In this document: positions 34,814 through 44,060 of the stretch, piece by piece
How the letters are laid out: every line of letters starts with the position of its first letter
Position numbering within the stretch: position 1 is the first letter of the stretch
From: Klenkia taihuensis
GTDB lineage: Bacteria > Actinomycetota > Actinomycetes > Mycobacteriales > Geodermatophilaceae
DNA length: 64,000 nt
Direction of reading: 5' to 3'
Assembly: GCF_900112525.1 (NCBI RefSeq)
Contig: NZ_FOMD01000002.1
Location: forward strand, 248,001-312,000
Notes under the pieces: generated by a model
Database searches by the model: none
What the model saw: only the letters and a program-made list of their open reading frames with translations
What the model was told of the DNA's origin: nothing
Made by a program: the position numbers and the translations under genes

Positions 34814-36268
34814 ATGACCGCCAGCCCCGCCCTGGACCTGCGCTCGGGCACCCAGCGGGTCTTCGCCCACCTGCTGGCCAGCAACCTGCTCGTCGGCGTC
34901 ACCAACTACACCGTCTGGTTCGCGCTGACGTTCTGGATGTTCCTGCAGACCGGGTCGGTGTTCGGCACCGGGCTGGTGGCCGGCATCTTCCTGGTCGCCA
35001 CGGCCGCCACCGGCATCTGGTTCGGCAGCCTGGTCGACCACCACCGCAAGCACACCGTCATGCAGGCCTCGGCGATCGCCTCCGCCGTGCTCTACGCGCT
35101 GGCGTCCGCCGTCCTGCTGCTCGCCCCGGCGTCCTCGTTCACCACGGTCGCCAGCGTGCCCCTCTGGGTGTTCACCGTGCTGCTCATGCTGGGCGTGATC
35201 GCCGGCAACCCGCGGTCGATCGCCCTGCCCACCTGCGTGACGCTGCTCGTGCCCGCCGACCGCCGCGACCGGGCCAACGGCCTGGTGGGCACGGTGACCG
35301 GGGTGTCCATGCTGGTCACCTCGGTGATCAGCGGCCTGCTGGTCGCGTACGGCGGCATGACGGCGGTGCTGGTGGTCGCGCTGGCCGTGCTCGCCCTCGC
35401 GGTGGTGCACCTGTCCCGGGTGCACGTCCCCGAGCCCCAGGTGGTCACCAGCGGCGACGACGACGCCGCCGCCCGGGGGGTCGACCTGCGCGGCACCGTC
35501 ACGCTGGTCCGGGGCGTGCCGGGCCTGCTGCCGCTGATCCTGTTCTCCTGCTTCAACAACTTCCTCGGCGGCGGGTTCATGGCCCTGATGGACCCCTACG
35601 GCCTGTCGCTGATGAGCGTGCAGGCCTGGGGCCTGCTGTGGGGCGGGCTCTCGGCGCTGCTGGTCGTGGGCGGGCTGCTCGTCGCCCGGGTCGGGCTGGG
35701 CAGCCGGCCGATCCGGTTGCTGCTGCTGGCCAACGTGGTGATGTGGGCCGGCACGATGCTGTTCCCCCTGGTCTCCTCGATCCTCACGATGACCGTGGCG
35801 ATGGCGGCGTTCATGCTGGTCATGCCGTTCGCCGAGGCGGCCGAGCAGACGGTGCTGCAGCGGGTGGTGCCCTACGAGCGGCAGGGCCGGGTGTTCGGCT
35901 TCGCGCAGAGCGTCGAGCAGGCGGCCTCGCCGCTCACCGCCTTCCTGATCGCGCCGCTCACGCAGTTCCTGGTCATCCCGTGGATGACCGACGGGGCCGG
36001 CGCGGCCGCCGTCGGCAGCTGGTTCGGCACCGGCACCGCCCGGGGCATCGCGCTGGTCTTCGTGGTCACCGGCGCGATCGGGCTGGTCACCGTGCTGCTG
36101 GCCTTCCTCAGCCCCGCCTACCGGCGGCTGTCGGCGGCGTACGCGACGTCGGACGCACCCGCCCCGGTCACCGGCGACCCGGCCCCCGTCCCGCCCCCGG
36201 CACCCGGGGTGGCCGCGGCGCCGACCGGGGTCGAGGAGGTCGTCGGCGGAACCGGGCAGGGTCGCTAG
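34814..36268 (+). CDS. MFS exporter (MefA/TetA-like)
   Basis: A 484-residue membrane protein with about twelve helices. Motif A is FGSLVDHHRKHTVMQ between TM2 and TM3. GNPRSIALPTCVTLLVPADRRDRANGLVGTVTGVSML is the TM4-TM5 segment typical of macrolide-type exporters. The C-terminus (about 45 residues after SPAYRRLSAAYATS) is Pro/Ala-rich and probably disordered. CCGAGGAGAACCCC precedes ATG 34814. It runs in the same direction as the following three ABC genes, separated from them by 11 bases, so all four could form one export operon. Confidence 0.9.
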   Translation: MTASPALDLRSGTQRVFAHLLASNLLVGVTNYTVWFALTFWMFLQTGSVFGTGLVAGIFLVATAATGIWFGSLVDHHRKHTVMQASAIASAVLYALASAVLLLAPASSFTTVASVPLWVFTVLLMLGVIAGNPRSIALPTCVTLLVPADRRDRANGLVGTVTGVSMLVTSVISGLLVAYGGMTAVLVVALAVLALAVVHLSRVHVPEPQVVTSGDDDAAARGVDLRGTVTLVRGVPGLLPLILFSCFNNFLGGGFMALMDPYGLSLMSVQAWGLLWGGLSALLVVGGLLVARVGLGSRPIRLLLLANVVMWAGTMLFPLVSSILTMTVAMAAFMLVMPFAEAAEQTVLQRVVPYERQGRVFGFAQSVEQAASPLTAFLIAPLTQFLVIPWMTDGAGAAAVGSWFGTGTARGIALVFVVTGAIGLVTVLLAFLSPAYRRLSAAYATSDAPAPVTGDPAPVPPPAPGVAAAPTGVEEVVGGTGQGR

Positions 36269-36279
36269 GGTCGCGGGCG

Positions 36280-36960
36280 ATGACCGACGTCCCGGGGCCC
36301 GCCGCCGCCTGCCGGGACGTGGTCAAGACCTACCGCACCGCGACCGAGTCGGTTCCCGCGCTCACCGACGTCACCGTCGACATCCCGCGGGCACGCGTCA
36401 CCTGCGTGGTCGGCCCGTCGGGGTCGGGCAAGAGCTCGCTGCTGCGCCTGCTGGCCTGCGTGGACTCCCCCGACGCCGGCACGGTGCACGTCGGCGGCCA
36501 CCGGGTCGACGACCTCGGCGCGCGCGGCCGGCGCCGGCTGCGCCGCCGGCACGTCTCCTACCTGTTCCAGCGCCCGGGCCACAACCTGCTGCCCTACCTG
36601 ACCGCCACCGAGCAGGTGCGGTTGGCCGCCGACCTGCGCGGGGCGCACGTGGGCGACGCCGAGGTGGCGGCCCTGCTCGAGCGGCTGGGCCTGGGCGACC
36701 GCGGCGGCCACCGGCCCGCCCAGCTCTCCGGTGGCGAGCAGCAGCGGCTGGCGGTGGCCTGCGGCGTGGTCGGCGGGCCCGCGCTGGTGGTGGCCGACGA
36801 GCCCACCGCCGAGCTCGACACGGCCGCCGCCGTCCGGGTGCTGGAGGCCATGGAGGCCCTGGCGGCCGACGGCGTCGCCTTCGTGGTGTCCAGCCACGAC
36901 CCGCGGGTGATGGCCGTCGCCGACGGCTTCGTCCGCCTCGAGCAGGGTCGGCTGGCGTGA
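36280..36960 (+). CDS. ABC transporter ATP-binding protein (LolD/MacB-like), first of two
   Basis: A 226-residue ATPase. Walker A is GPSGSGKSSLLRLLA at about residues 46-60, signature LSGGEQQRLAVA, Walker B LVVADEPTAELD and switch SSHDPRVM. The short single-domain form and the DEPTAxLD motif place it with LolD/MacB ATPases that drive FtsX-type permeases by mechanotransmission. Its stop overlaps the GTG of the next ATPase by four bases. Two different ATPases plus one FtsX-like permease suggest a heterodimeric ATPase pair. Confidence 0.93.
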   Translation: MTDVPGPAAACRDVVKTYRTATESVPALTDVTVDIPRARVTCVVGPSGSGKSSLLRLLACVDSPDAGTVHVGGHRVDDLGARGRRRLRRRHVSYLFQRPGHNLLPYLTATEQVRLAADLRGAHVGDAEVAALLERLGLGDRGGHRPAQLSGGEQQRLAVACGVVGGPALVVADEPTAELDTAAAVRVLEAMEALAADGVAFVVSSHDPRVMAVADGFVRLEQGRLA

Positions 36961-37625
36961 CCGGGTTCGCCGCGCACGGGGTGGTCAAGCGGTTCACCCG
37001 GGGCACCGAGACCGTCACGGCGCTCGCCGGGGTCGACCTGGCCGTCGCCGGCGGGGAGTTCGTCGCGCTGGTCGGGCCCTCGGGGTCGGGCAAGTCCACG
37101 CTGCTGGCGGTGCTGTGCGGCTGGGAGACCCCCGACGAGGGCACCCTGGAACCCGCGGCGGCGGTCGACCGCGGCTGGTCGGACCTCGCCCTGGTGCCGC
37201 AGGCCCTCGGCCTGGTCGCCGACCTCTCCCTGCTGGACAACGTACTGCTGCCCGCGCGCCTGCGTCGGCACCGGACCACCCGCACCGACGCACCCGGCGA
37301 CCCGGTGCCGCTGGCGCACCGGCTGATGGCCGACTTCGGCCTGGAGCACCTGGCCGACCGCTACCCGCACCAGGCCTCCCTCGGCGAGCAGCAACGGGCC
37401 GCCGTCGCCCGGGCCCTCGTGCTGCGCCCCGCCCTGCTGCTGGCCGACGAGCCCACCGCGCACCAGGACCGCGACCACGCCGACGCGCTGCTGGACGCCC
37501 TGCGCGACGCCGCGCTCGACGGCAGCGCCGTGCTGCTGGCCACCCACGACGAGGTCGCCTGGTCCCGCGCCGACCGCGTGGTGTCGATGCGCGACGGCCG
37601 GCTGGCCGCCGGGGCGCCGTCGTGA
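36957..37625 (+). CDS. ABC transporter ATP-binding protein (LolD/MacB-like), second of two, degenerate signature
   Basis: A 222-residue ATPase. Walker A is GPSGSGKSTLLAVL, Walker B LLLADEPTAHQD and switch LATHDEVAWSRADRVV. The signature reads ASLGEQQRAAVA in place of LSGGQQ, so the serine-glycine-glycine core is partly changed, as in one half of asymmetric ABC heterodimers. The D-loop after Walker B reads AHQD rather than ALD. GTG 36957 overlaps the previous stop, and its own stop overlaps the permease start, so all three proteins are translationally coupled and probably form one complex. Confidence 0.92.
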   Translation: MTGFAAHGVVKRFTRGTETVTALAGVDLAVAGGEFVALVGPSGSGKSTLLAVLCGWETPDEGTLEPAAAVDRGWSDLALVPQALGLVADLSLLDNVLLPARLRRHRTTRTDAPGDPVPLAHRLMADFGLEHLADRYPHQASLGEQQRAAVARALVLRPALLLADEPTAHQDRDHADALLDALRDAALDGSAVLLATHDEVAWSRADRVVSMRDGRLAAGAPS

Positions 37626-40249
37626 GGCTGCTGCCGCCGTGGTCGCGGGCGCCGCTGCTCGGGCTGCGCCAGCCCGCCGCCGTCCTCGCCGTGCTGGTGA
37701 CGACGGCGATCCTGGCGTGCGCGGTGGCCAGCGCCCCGCTGTTCCTGTCCTCCGCCCGCTCGGCCGCTCTGCAGCAGCAGCTGGCCCCGCAGTGCGCCGA
37801 GGCGTCCTGGCCGGAGGTGGGCGTCGGGGTCGCCGCACCGGTCGGCGACCGGGCCGCCGGTCTGGCCGCCGCCCCGCAGGAGGCCTGGGCGGCCGAGGGC
37901 AGGGCCTCCGTCCCCGCCCTGCTCGTCGGGTCGGCCCTGGGCGCCGGGGGGAACCGCCAGCAGGGCGTCCCGGTGGCCGGGGCCGACGGTGCGGCGCTGA
38001 GCCAGCCGGCGACGCTGTTCTGGCGGCCGGGGGCGTTGGAGCACGTCGACGTGCTCGACGACGGGGGCGGCGACGGCGTCTGGGTGCCGGCCAGCTACGC
38101 GCAGGCGGCCGGGGTCGTCGCCGGCGGCACCCTCGCCGTCGGAGGCGTCCCGACCCCGGTCGCCGGCATCTACACCGACCTGTTCGACACCGTCCCCGAC
38201 GAGTACTGGTGCGACTACGAGGACCTGTTCACCAACGCCACCAGCGCCGACACCCCGCCGCCGGCGCTCCTGCTGGCCGGCGACGAGCAGACCCTGGTCG
38301 ACCTGGCCGTCGCGGCGCGCGGCTCGCTGCAGTCGTCGGCGCAGGTCGAGGTGGACGGCGGCACGCTGACCAGCAGCCGGGCCGCTGCCCTCGGCGCCGC
38401 GACCGACCGGGCGCTCGCCCGGCTGCCCGACGTCCCGCCCGACGACGGCGGGAAGGGTGCCGACCCCCGGCTGGCCGACGCCGCCGGCCGGGCCGAGGTC
38501 CTGGAGAGCGGGCTGCGCGGGCCCGTCGTCCCGGTGGCCGTCGCGGGTGGGCTGCTGGCGCTGGTGCTGGTCGCCGCCGCCGGCAGCTTCTGGGCCGACC
38601 GGCGGGCCACCGAGGTGCGGCTGCTGGCCGCCCGCGGGGTGGGCCCGGTGCCGCTGGCCGCCAAGGCCGCCCTCGAGCTCGGCCTGCCCGCGCTGGCCGG
38701 CGCCGCGATCGGCTGGGCGGCGTCCCGGCTGCTGGTCGGCGGCCTGGGCCCCGCACCCGAGCTCGACCCCGCCGCCACCACCGCCGCGCTGTGGGCCGGG
38801 GTCGCCGCGTTCGTCGTCGGGCTCGGCGCGGCCGCCGCGGTGGCCGGGCTGCGGGCACGCGGCACCGCGGAGCGCCCGCTGGGCGCCGCGCCGCGCTGGC
38901 CCTCCCGGGTGCCCTGGGAGCTCGCGCTGCTGGTCGCCGCGGGCTGGTGCTGGGTGCTGCTGGAGGGCCGCGACGCCGTCGTCTCGCAGGCCGGCGTCGC
39001 GCAGGTCAACGGGCTGCTGGTGGCCTTCCCCCTGCTGGCCGTGGCCGGCGCGGCGGTGCTGCTGGCCCGGGTGCTCACCGCCGCGCTCCCGCGGCTGCGC
39101 CGCTGGGCCGGCCGGCGCCGCCCGCCGGTGTTCCTCGCGGTCAACCGGCTGGTGGCCGCGCGGGCGGCGACCGCCACACTGCTGGTCGCGATCGCGCTGC
39201 CGGTGGCCGTGCTGGGGTACACCGCCACGCTCACCGCCAGCTCGCGGGCGACCCTGGACGCCAAGGTCGGCGTGCAGCTGGGCGCCGGGGCCTACGCCTC
39301 CACCGCCACCCGGGTCGACCCCGCCGCCGTCACCGGGTCCGACGGCACCACCGTGCTGCGGTTCGGCAACTCCTCGCTGACCTCGGCCGGCGGTGCGGGC
39401 ACCGACGTGCAGACCCTCGCCGTCGACCCGGCCACCTTCGCCGGCAGCGCGTTCTGGGTCGGCTCCTTCGCCGACCGGCCGCTGCAGGACCTGGTCACCG
39501 ACCTGACGCGGGAGACCGCGACCGTGCCCGTGGTGGCCGCCGGGCTGCCCACCGGGCCCTACGAGCTGCGGCTGGGGAACGTGCCCGTCGACGTCGATGT
39601 GGTGGCCACCGCCGACGTGCTGCCCGGCCGCCGCACCGCCGACCCCGTCGTCCTGGTCGACCGCTCCCGGCTGCCCCAGGTGCCGCCGTCGGCCGGCTCG
39701 GACCAGGCCGTCGAGCGCTGGACGGACGGCGACGTCGCGACCGCCGCCACCGCGCTGCGGGACGCCGGCGCGGTGCGGGTGCTGGACACCGTGCCCGCCG
39801 ACGTCCAGCGGACGGCGAACTTCCTCGGCATCACCTGGACCTTCGGCTACCTCTCCGCCCTCGCCGTGTTCGCCGGCGTCATCGGCGCCGCGGGGCTGCT
39901 GCTCTACCTGGAGGCCCGGTCCAGGTCACGGGTCAGCGGCTACGTGATGGCCCGCCGGCTGGGGCTGAGCCGGGCGGCGCACCTGCGGTCGCTGCTGGTG
40001 GAGCTGGTCGGGGTGGCGGCCGCCGGGGTGCTCGTCGGCGGGGTGCTCGCGGTCGGCGCCGTGGCCGCGGTGTACCGGCGGCTGGACGTCGACCTGCTCC
40101 GCCCGCCCACCCCGCTGCTGGACGTGCCCGTGCCCGCCGTGGCGCTCACCGTCGTCGCGGCCCTGGCCGTGGCCGCCGGGGCGGCCCTGTACGCCCAGCG
40201 CTCGGCCGACCGGGCGGACCCGTCGTCAGTGCTGCGCGAGGACGCCTGA
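37622..40249 (+). CDS. FtsX-like ABC permease, large (875 aa)
   Basis: A large membrane protein with two FtsX-type modules. TM1 (about residues 15-40, AVLAVLVTTAILACAVASAPLFL) precedes an extracytoplasmic domain of about 260 residues. A group of helices lies at about 300-480, with the coupling region FWADRRATEVRLLAARGVGPVPLAAK. A second extracytoplasmic domain (about 540-720) is followed by three C-terminal helices with the second coupling region ARSRSRVSGYVMARRLGLSRAAHLRS. Such proteins export lipids, peptides or antibiotics from the outer face of the membrane. GTG 37622 overlaps the stop of the second ATPase. Confidence 0.9.
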   Translation: MRLLPPWSRAPLLGLRQPAAVLAVLVTTAILACAVASAPLFLSSARSAALQQQLAPQCAEASWPEVGVGVAAPVGDRAAGLAAAPQEAWAAEGRASVPALLVGSALGAGGNRQQGVPVAGADGAALSQPATLFWRPGALEHVDVLDDGGGDGVWVPASYAQAAGVVAGGTLAVGGVPTPVAGIYTDLFDTVPDEYWCDYEDLFTNATSADTPPPALLLAGDEQTLVDLAVAARGSLQSSAQVEVDGGTLTSSRAAALGAATDRALARLPDVPPDDGGKGADPRLADAAGRAEVLESGLRGPVVPVAVAGGLLALVLVAAAGSFWADRRATEVRLLAARGVGPVPLAAKAALELGLPALAGAAIGWAASRLLVGGLGPAPELDPAATTAALWAGVAAFVVGLGAAAAVAGLRARGTAERPLGAAPRWPSRVPWELALLVAAGWCWVLLEGRDAVVSQAGVAQVNGLLVAFPLLAVAGAAVLLARVLTAALPRLRRWAGRRRPPVFLAVNRLVAARAATATLLVAIALPVAVLGYTATLTASSRATLDAKVGVQLGAGAYASTATRVDPAAVTGSDGTTVLRFGNSSLTSAGGAGTDVQTLAVDPATFAGSAFWVGSFADRPLQDLVTDLTRETATVPVVAAGLPTGPYELRLGNVPVDVDVVATADVLPGRRTADPVVLVDRSRLPQVPPSAGSDQAVERWTDGDVATAATALRDAGAVRVLDTVPADVQRTANFLGITWTFGYLSALAVFAGVIGAAGLLLYLEARSRSRVSGYVMARRLGLSRAAHLRSLLVELVGVAAAGVLVGGVLAVGAVAAVYRRLDVDLLRPPTPLLDVPVPAVALTVVAALAVAAGAALYAQRSADRADPSSVLREDA

Positions 40250-40256
40250 CCCGGGC

Positions 40257-41060
40257 TCAGCGCGGGGTGCGGGCGAGCTGACGGGACTGCGCCACCAAGC
40301 GGCCGGTCGAGTCCCACACCCGGTAGTCCTCGTCCACCCAGCCGTCGGAGACCTCGTTGCCGCGGGCCTCGACCAGGCACCAGCCCGGCGCCGGCAGCGC
40401 CCGCACCAGGGTCTGCAGCTGCACGGTCGGGGCCCAGCCCGTGCGGCCGGTGGCCCATGAGCTCGGCGGCAGCACGTCGGTGAAGGCGACCAGACCCAGC
40501 GGGTCGGGCTCCCGGCCGTCGGTGAAGCGCACCCAGGCCCGCACCACCGGTTCGGTGGAGGGCTGGCCGAGCACCCACCCGGCGGTCAGCGGGTCCAGCC
40601 GGGTCTCCATCTGCCGCGAGATGCCGGGCACGGTCAGCCCGGGCGGGGCCAGGTGGGCGTTCTCGGCGACGGAGAAGCAGTCCTCGACCGGGGTGGCGGC
40701 CGGCGGCGGCACGGCGTGCTCGGCGGGGACGTCGTGCAGGGTCCCCGTCGTCCACTGCACCGGGACGGCGGGGCCGCCGGCGTCCCCGAGCACCGCCGAT
40801 CCGTGCTGCAGCGTCCGGCCGGCCGGGCCGGCGGTGACCGAGACGGTGGCCGGGCCGGGCGACGGCGCGCGCAGGTAGGACGCCGACAGGGCCACCGGGT
40901 GGGCGTGCGGGGACACCTCGACCGCGGCCCGGGCGACCACCGCGAGCAGGTAGCCGCCGTTGACCACTCCCCCGCCGACGTCCCAGCCGGCGTCGAGCTC
41001 GGCGGTGAACCCGCCCTCGGCGGGGGTCAGCGCGGTGGCGGCGTCGAAGCTCTGCGGCAC
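40257..41060 (-). CDS. Acyl-CoA thioesterase family protein (TesB-like double hot dog)
   Basis: A 267-residue protein with two hot-dog halves. The first half shows [42 protein letters not shown], typical for actinobacterial thioesterases of this class. The second half has [15 protein letters not shown]-like strands, then [32 protein letters not shown] and the C-terminal strand [50 protein letters not shown]. It should hydrolyse acyl-CoA. GTG 41060 starts [11 protein letters not shown]. It lies four bases after thpR on the same strand. Confidence 0.88.
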   Translation of the reverse strand: MPQSFDAATALTPAEGGFTAELDAGWDVGGGVVNGGYLLAVVARAAVEVSPHAHPVALSASYLRAPSPGPATVSVTAGPAGRTLQHGSAVLGDAGGPAVPVQWTTGTLHDVPAEHAVPPPAATPVEDCFSVAENAHLAPPGLTVPGISRQMETRLDPLTAGWVLGQPSTEPVVRAWVRFTDGREPDPLGLVAFTDVLPPSSWATGRTGWAPTVQLQTLVRALPAPGWCLVEARGNEVSDGWVDEDYRVWDSTGRLVAQSRQLARTPR

Positions 41061-41064
41061 GGGG

Positions 41065-41631
41065 TCAGCGTGCCACCGGGCCGGACCCGCCCAGCGGCCA
41101 CCCGGCCAACCGCTCGTACCGGGTGCCGGGGCGGCTGCGCCACAGCACCAGGGCGGCCGGCCGCCACGGCGGGCCGTGCGGGCCGGGCAGCCGGTCGGGC
41201 AGCGGAGTGGCCGCCGTCCCCGACCCGGGCCAGCGCCCGAGGGTGAGGTGCGGGAGGAACGGCCGGTCCTCGACCGGGACACCGGCGTGCCGCGCGGCGG
41301 CGGCGACCCGGCCGGCCAGCGCGCCGAGCACGTCGACGTCGCCGCCGACGCCGGCCCACAGCACCCGCGGGCGCCGGCCGAAGGTGCCCGCGCCGGTCAG
41401 CTGCAGGGTGGCCGGCGGGGCGCCGGCGGCCACCGGGCCCAGCGCGCCGAGCAGGCCGGCCACCCGTGCACCGGGCACCTCCCCGAGGAAGGCGAGCGTG
41501 ATGTGCAGGTCGGCGGGGTCCGACCAGCGCGGTGCCCCCGGGTCGTCGCGGACGCCGTCCACGGCCGCGGTGAGCGCCCGCACGACCGCCGGGGGCGGCG
41601 CGACGCCGGTGAACAGCCGCCCTGCGCTCAG
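41065..41631 (-). CDS. thpR: RNA 2',3'-cyclic phosphodiesterase ThpR (2H phosphoesterase), apparently CTG-started
   Basis: A protein of about 188 residues of the 2'-5' RNA ligase/ThpR family. The two catalytic HxTx motifs are HITL (in [14 protein letters not shown]) and HLTL (in [14 protein letters not shown]). The family N-terminal strand [10 protein letters not shown] is present. However, no ATG, GTG or TTG occurs before it in frame: the codon overlapping the upstream stop is CTG (41629-41631, in a CTGA overlap with the upstream gene). Starting at the first GTG instead would cut off this strand. I therefore infer a CTG start with translational coupling. Confidence 0.8.
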   Translation of the reverse strand: MSAGRLFTGVAPPPAVVRALTAAVDGVRDDPGAPRWSDPADLHITLAFLGEVPGARVAGLLGALGPVAAGAPPATLQLTGAGTFGRRPRVLWAGVGGDVDVLGALAGRVAAAARHAGVPVEDRPFLPHLTLGRWPGSGTAATPLPDRLPGPHGPPWRPAALVLWRSRPGTRYERLAGWPLGGSGPVAR

Positions 41632-42110
41632 CCGCGGTCCCGGGGGTCGCTGACCACCAGGCCGGCGTCGGCGAGCGCGGCCGCCAGCCGCAGCCGCTCG
41701 ACCTCGCGGTCCTCGCCGGGCGCGGCGTCGCGCAGCCGGTGCGGCACCTCGAGCGCCCCCGCGGCCTCGACCAGCACGTCGTCGTAGGCGGCGAGCACAC
41801 CGGCCCGGTGGGCGGCCGAGCCGGTGGCCACCAGCGACAGCTCGCGGCGCAGCCGGCGCAGGTCGGCCGCGACGGCCTGCACCGCCCGGCGGTCGGGGGC
41901 CACCGGGGGCGCCCCGAGCGGGGCCCGGTCGGTGTCGGGCCGCCGGGCCGGACGGCGCACCCGCCGGCGGTCGGTGCGGCGGCGCCGCGGCAACCGGGCC
42001 TGGCCGGTGAACAGCCGCAGCGAGAGGTCCATCAGCCAGACCATCGCGAGCACCATGGCCAGCACGAGCGCCAGCTGCACCGGCCAGGGGACGGCGGGCT
42101 CCGGCGACAT
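41628..42110 (-). CDS. Single-pass membrane protein of unknown function
   Basis: A 160-residue protein with one N-terminal transmembrane helix (residues 9-33, [20 protein letters not shown]). A strongly basic juxtamembrane stretch follows ([20 protein letters not shown]), then an alpha-helical cytoplasmic domain ([21 protein letters not shown] onward). The pattern suggests a membrane-anchored protein with a helical or coiled-coil domain, but I recognise no family. ATG 42110 starts MSPEPAVPW. Its stop overlaps the apparent CTG start of thpR. It follows the MFS gene by 44 bases. Confidence 0.75.
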   Translation of the reverse strand: MSPEPAVPWPVQLALVLAMVLAMVWLMDLSLRLFTGQARLPRRRRTDRRRVRRPARRPDTDRAPLGAPPVAPDRRAVQAVAADLRRLRRELSLVATGSAAHRAGVLAAYDDVLVEAAGALEVPHRLRDAAPGEDREVERLRLAAALADAGLVVSDPRDRG

Positions 42111-42154
42111 GCCCGCACGGTAGGTCACCGGTGACCGCGCCCACAATCGCGGGC

Positions 42155-43498
42155 TCAGCGGCGCGGCCCGGCCGCCGTCCCCGGGGCCTCGCCGGCGGCC
42201 TCCTCGACGACCGCGGCGGCCTGCGGCGCGGCGGGGACGGCGACCGGCGGGTCGACGTGCAGACGCACGCTCGGCGGGACCACGTGCGCCTCCAGCCGGA
42301 CGTGGCGGCCGCGGGAGAGCACCGCGCCGACCACGACGGCGGCGACCAGCACCACCAGGCCGCTGGACACCAGGCCCCACCGCGCGCCCAGGTGCGACGA
42401 CACCCAGCCGACCACCGGCGCCCCGACCGGGGTGCCGCCCATGAAGCACATGAAGTACAGCGCCAGGATCCGGCCGCGCATCTGCGGCTCGACGCCCAGC
42501 TGCACGAAGCTGTTGCAGGCCACGCTGAACACCAGGCCGGCCGCACCGCAGGGCACCAGCAGCAGCCCGTAGGCCCACACGGTCGGCATCAGCCCGCTGA
42601 CCACGGTGATCGCGCCGAAGACGCCCGCGGCCACGACGAGGAAGCGCTGCAGCGGGCGGGAGTCGCGGCGGGTGGAGACCAGCGCGCCGGTCAGCGAGCC
42701 CACGGCGAAGGCGGTGGAGAGCAGGCCGAAGGACCCGGCCCCCAGCCCGAAGACCTCGGTGGCCATGAGCGCGACGGTGATCTGGGAGTTGAACCCGAAG
42801 GTGCCGACGACGAAGGCCAGCAGCATCGCCAGCTGCAGGTCCGGGTGGTCGCGGGTGTAGGTCAGCGCGGCCCGCAGCTGACCCCGGGCGCGGGCGACGG
42901 GGGCGCTGCGCTGCAGCTCCCCGTCGCGCATCAGGGCCAGCGCGGCGATGGTGGCGGCGAAGCTGGCGGCGTTGACGAAGAACGCCGGGGCCGTGTTGCC
43001 GCCGGAGACCGCGATCAGCCCGCCGGCGACGGCCGGGCCGACGAGCCGGGCACCGTTGAACACGGTGGAGTTCAGGCTCACCGCGTTGCCGAGGTAGGCC
43101 GGGCCGACCATCTCCGACACGAAGGACTGCCGGGCGGGGGTGTCCAGGGAGCTGACCGCGCCCAGGAGCAGGGCGAGGGCGAACACGTGCCACAGGGCGA
43201 TCACCCCGGTGGCGACGAGCACGGCGAGGGCGAGGGCGAGCAGGCCGAGGACGGTCTGGGTGACCATCAGCATCCGGCGCTTGTCGTAGCGGTCGGCCAG
43301 CAGACCGCCGTAGAAGCTGAGCAGCAGGGTGGGGGCGAACTGCAGGGCGGTGACCACACCGAGCGCGGTGCCGGAGCCGCCGGAGAGCTGCAGCACCAGC
43401 CAGTCCTGGCCGATGCGCTGCATCCACGTGCCGGTCAGCGAGACCAGGTTGGCGCTGACGTAGATCCGGAAGTTGTGCACCGACAGGGCGCGGAACAT
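42155..43498 (-). CDS. MFS exporter regulated by adjacent MarR protein
   Basis: A 447-residue twelve-helix transporter of the EntS/MefA-like branch. It begins MFRALSVHNFRIYVSANLVSLTGTWMQRIGQDWLVLQLSGGSGTALG, the usual TM1 region. Motif A is GGLLADRYDKRRMLM. LDTPARQSFVSEMVGPAYLGNAVSLNSTVFNGARLVGPAVAG is the conserved TM4-TM5 stretch, and the second-half loop is EPQMRGRILALYFMCFMG. The C-terminus (HVVPPSVRLHVDPPVAVPAAP) is hydrophilic. A MarR-type regulator gene lies 69 bases upstream on the same strand, so it is probably a drug exporter under MarR control. Confidence 0.92.
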   Translation of the reverse strand: MFRALSVHNFRIYVSANLVSLTGTWMQRIGQDWLVLQLSGGSGTALGVVTALQFAPTLLLSFYGGLLADRYDKRRMLMVTQTVLGLLALALAVLVATGVIALWHVFALALLLGAVSSLDTPARQSFVSEMVGPAYLGNAVSLNSTVFNGARLVGPAVAGGLIAVSGGNTAPAFFVNAASFAATIAALALMRDGELQRSAPVARARGQLRAALTYTRDHPDLQLAMLLAFVVGTFGFNSQITVALMATEVFGLGAGSFGLLSTAFAVGSLTGALVSTRRDSRPLQRFLVVAAGVFGAITVVSGLMPTVWAYGLLLVPCGAAGLVFSVACNSFVQLGVEPQMRGRILALYFMCFMGGTPVGAPVVGWVSSHLGARWGLVSSGLVVLVAAVVVGAVLSRGRHVRLEAHVVPPSVRLHVDPPVAVPAAPQAAAVVEEAAGEAPGTAAGPRR

Positions 43499-43567
43499 CC
43501 CCGCGCGCCGTGGTGCGCTGGTCTCGCCGGTGCTCGTGCGGTCAGGCGTGTGCGGTCGCCTCCTGGC

Positions 43568-44002
43568 TCACCCTCCGGCGAGCTCGTCCATGATGCGGGC
43601 GGCCTCCCGCAGGGTCGCCCGGTCCTCGGGCGGGAGGGCGTGCAGCTTCCCCGACAGCCACGCCTCGCGGGCGCGCGCCTCCTCGGTGAGGAGGGCCTCG
43701 GCGGCCGGGGTGAGGTCGATGATCACCTGGCGCCGGTCGGTGGGGTGCGGGGTCCGGGTGACCAGGCCCTTGCCCTCCAGCGCCACCACGACCCGGGTCA
43801 TGGACGGCGGCTGCACGCGCTCGTGGCCGGCCAGCTCACCCGGGCTCATCGCGCCGTGCCGCTTGAGCGTGGACAGCGCGGCCAGGTGGGTGAGCGTCAC
43901 CGACGTGTCGACGCGCTGGTTGCGCAGCCGCCGGGAGAACCGCATGACCGCCAGCCGCAGGTCGTGCGCGAGGGCGGCGGTGTCCAGCGTCGTCCGCGCC
44001 AC
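43568..44002 (-). CDS. MarR-family transcriptional regulator
   Basis: A 144-residue winged-helix repressor. The dimerisation helix is at the N-terminus (LAHDLRLAVMRFSRRLRNQR). The DNA-recognition region is MSPGELAGHERVQPPSMTRVVVALEGKGLVTRTPHPTDRRQVIIDLTPAA (helix-turn-helix and wing, about residues 52-102), and C-terminal helices follow. GTG 44002 is preceded by GAGGTGACAC. It is followed on the same strand by the MFS exporter, the classic MarR-efflux arrangement in which a ligand releases the repressor. A near-palindrome upstream (44024-44039) is a candidate operator. It corresponds by context to Rv0880 (recalled). Confidence 0.92.
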   Translation of the reverse strand: MARTTLDTAALAHDLRLAVMRFSRRLRNQRVDTSVTLTHLAALSTLKRHGAMSPGELAGHERVQPPSMTRVVVALEGKGLVTRTPHPTDRRQVIIDLTPAAEALLTEEARAREAWLSGKLHALPPEDRATLREAARIMDELAGG

Positions 44003-44023
44003 GTGTCACCTCATCGAGAAATA

Positions 44024-44039
44024 GTTAGCCGGGCTCAAC
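44024..44039. promoter_or_regulatory. Candidate MarR operator
   Basis: GTTAGCCGGGCTCAAC is an imperfect inverted repeat: GTT-AGCC against GGCT-AAC with one extra base. It lies 22-37 bases upstream of the MarR start codon, in the only sizeable non-coding stretch of this cluster. TAACTAT on the minus strand, adjoining it, could be the -10 box, so a bound repressor would block the promoter. Confidence 0.35.
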
Positions 44040-44060
44040 GTACCAGCCCGGCCGGGCAGC

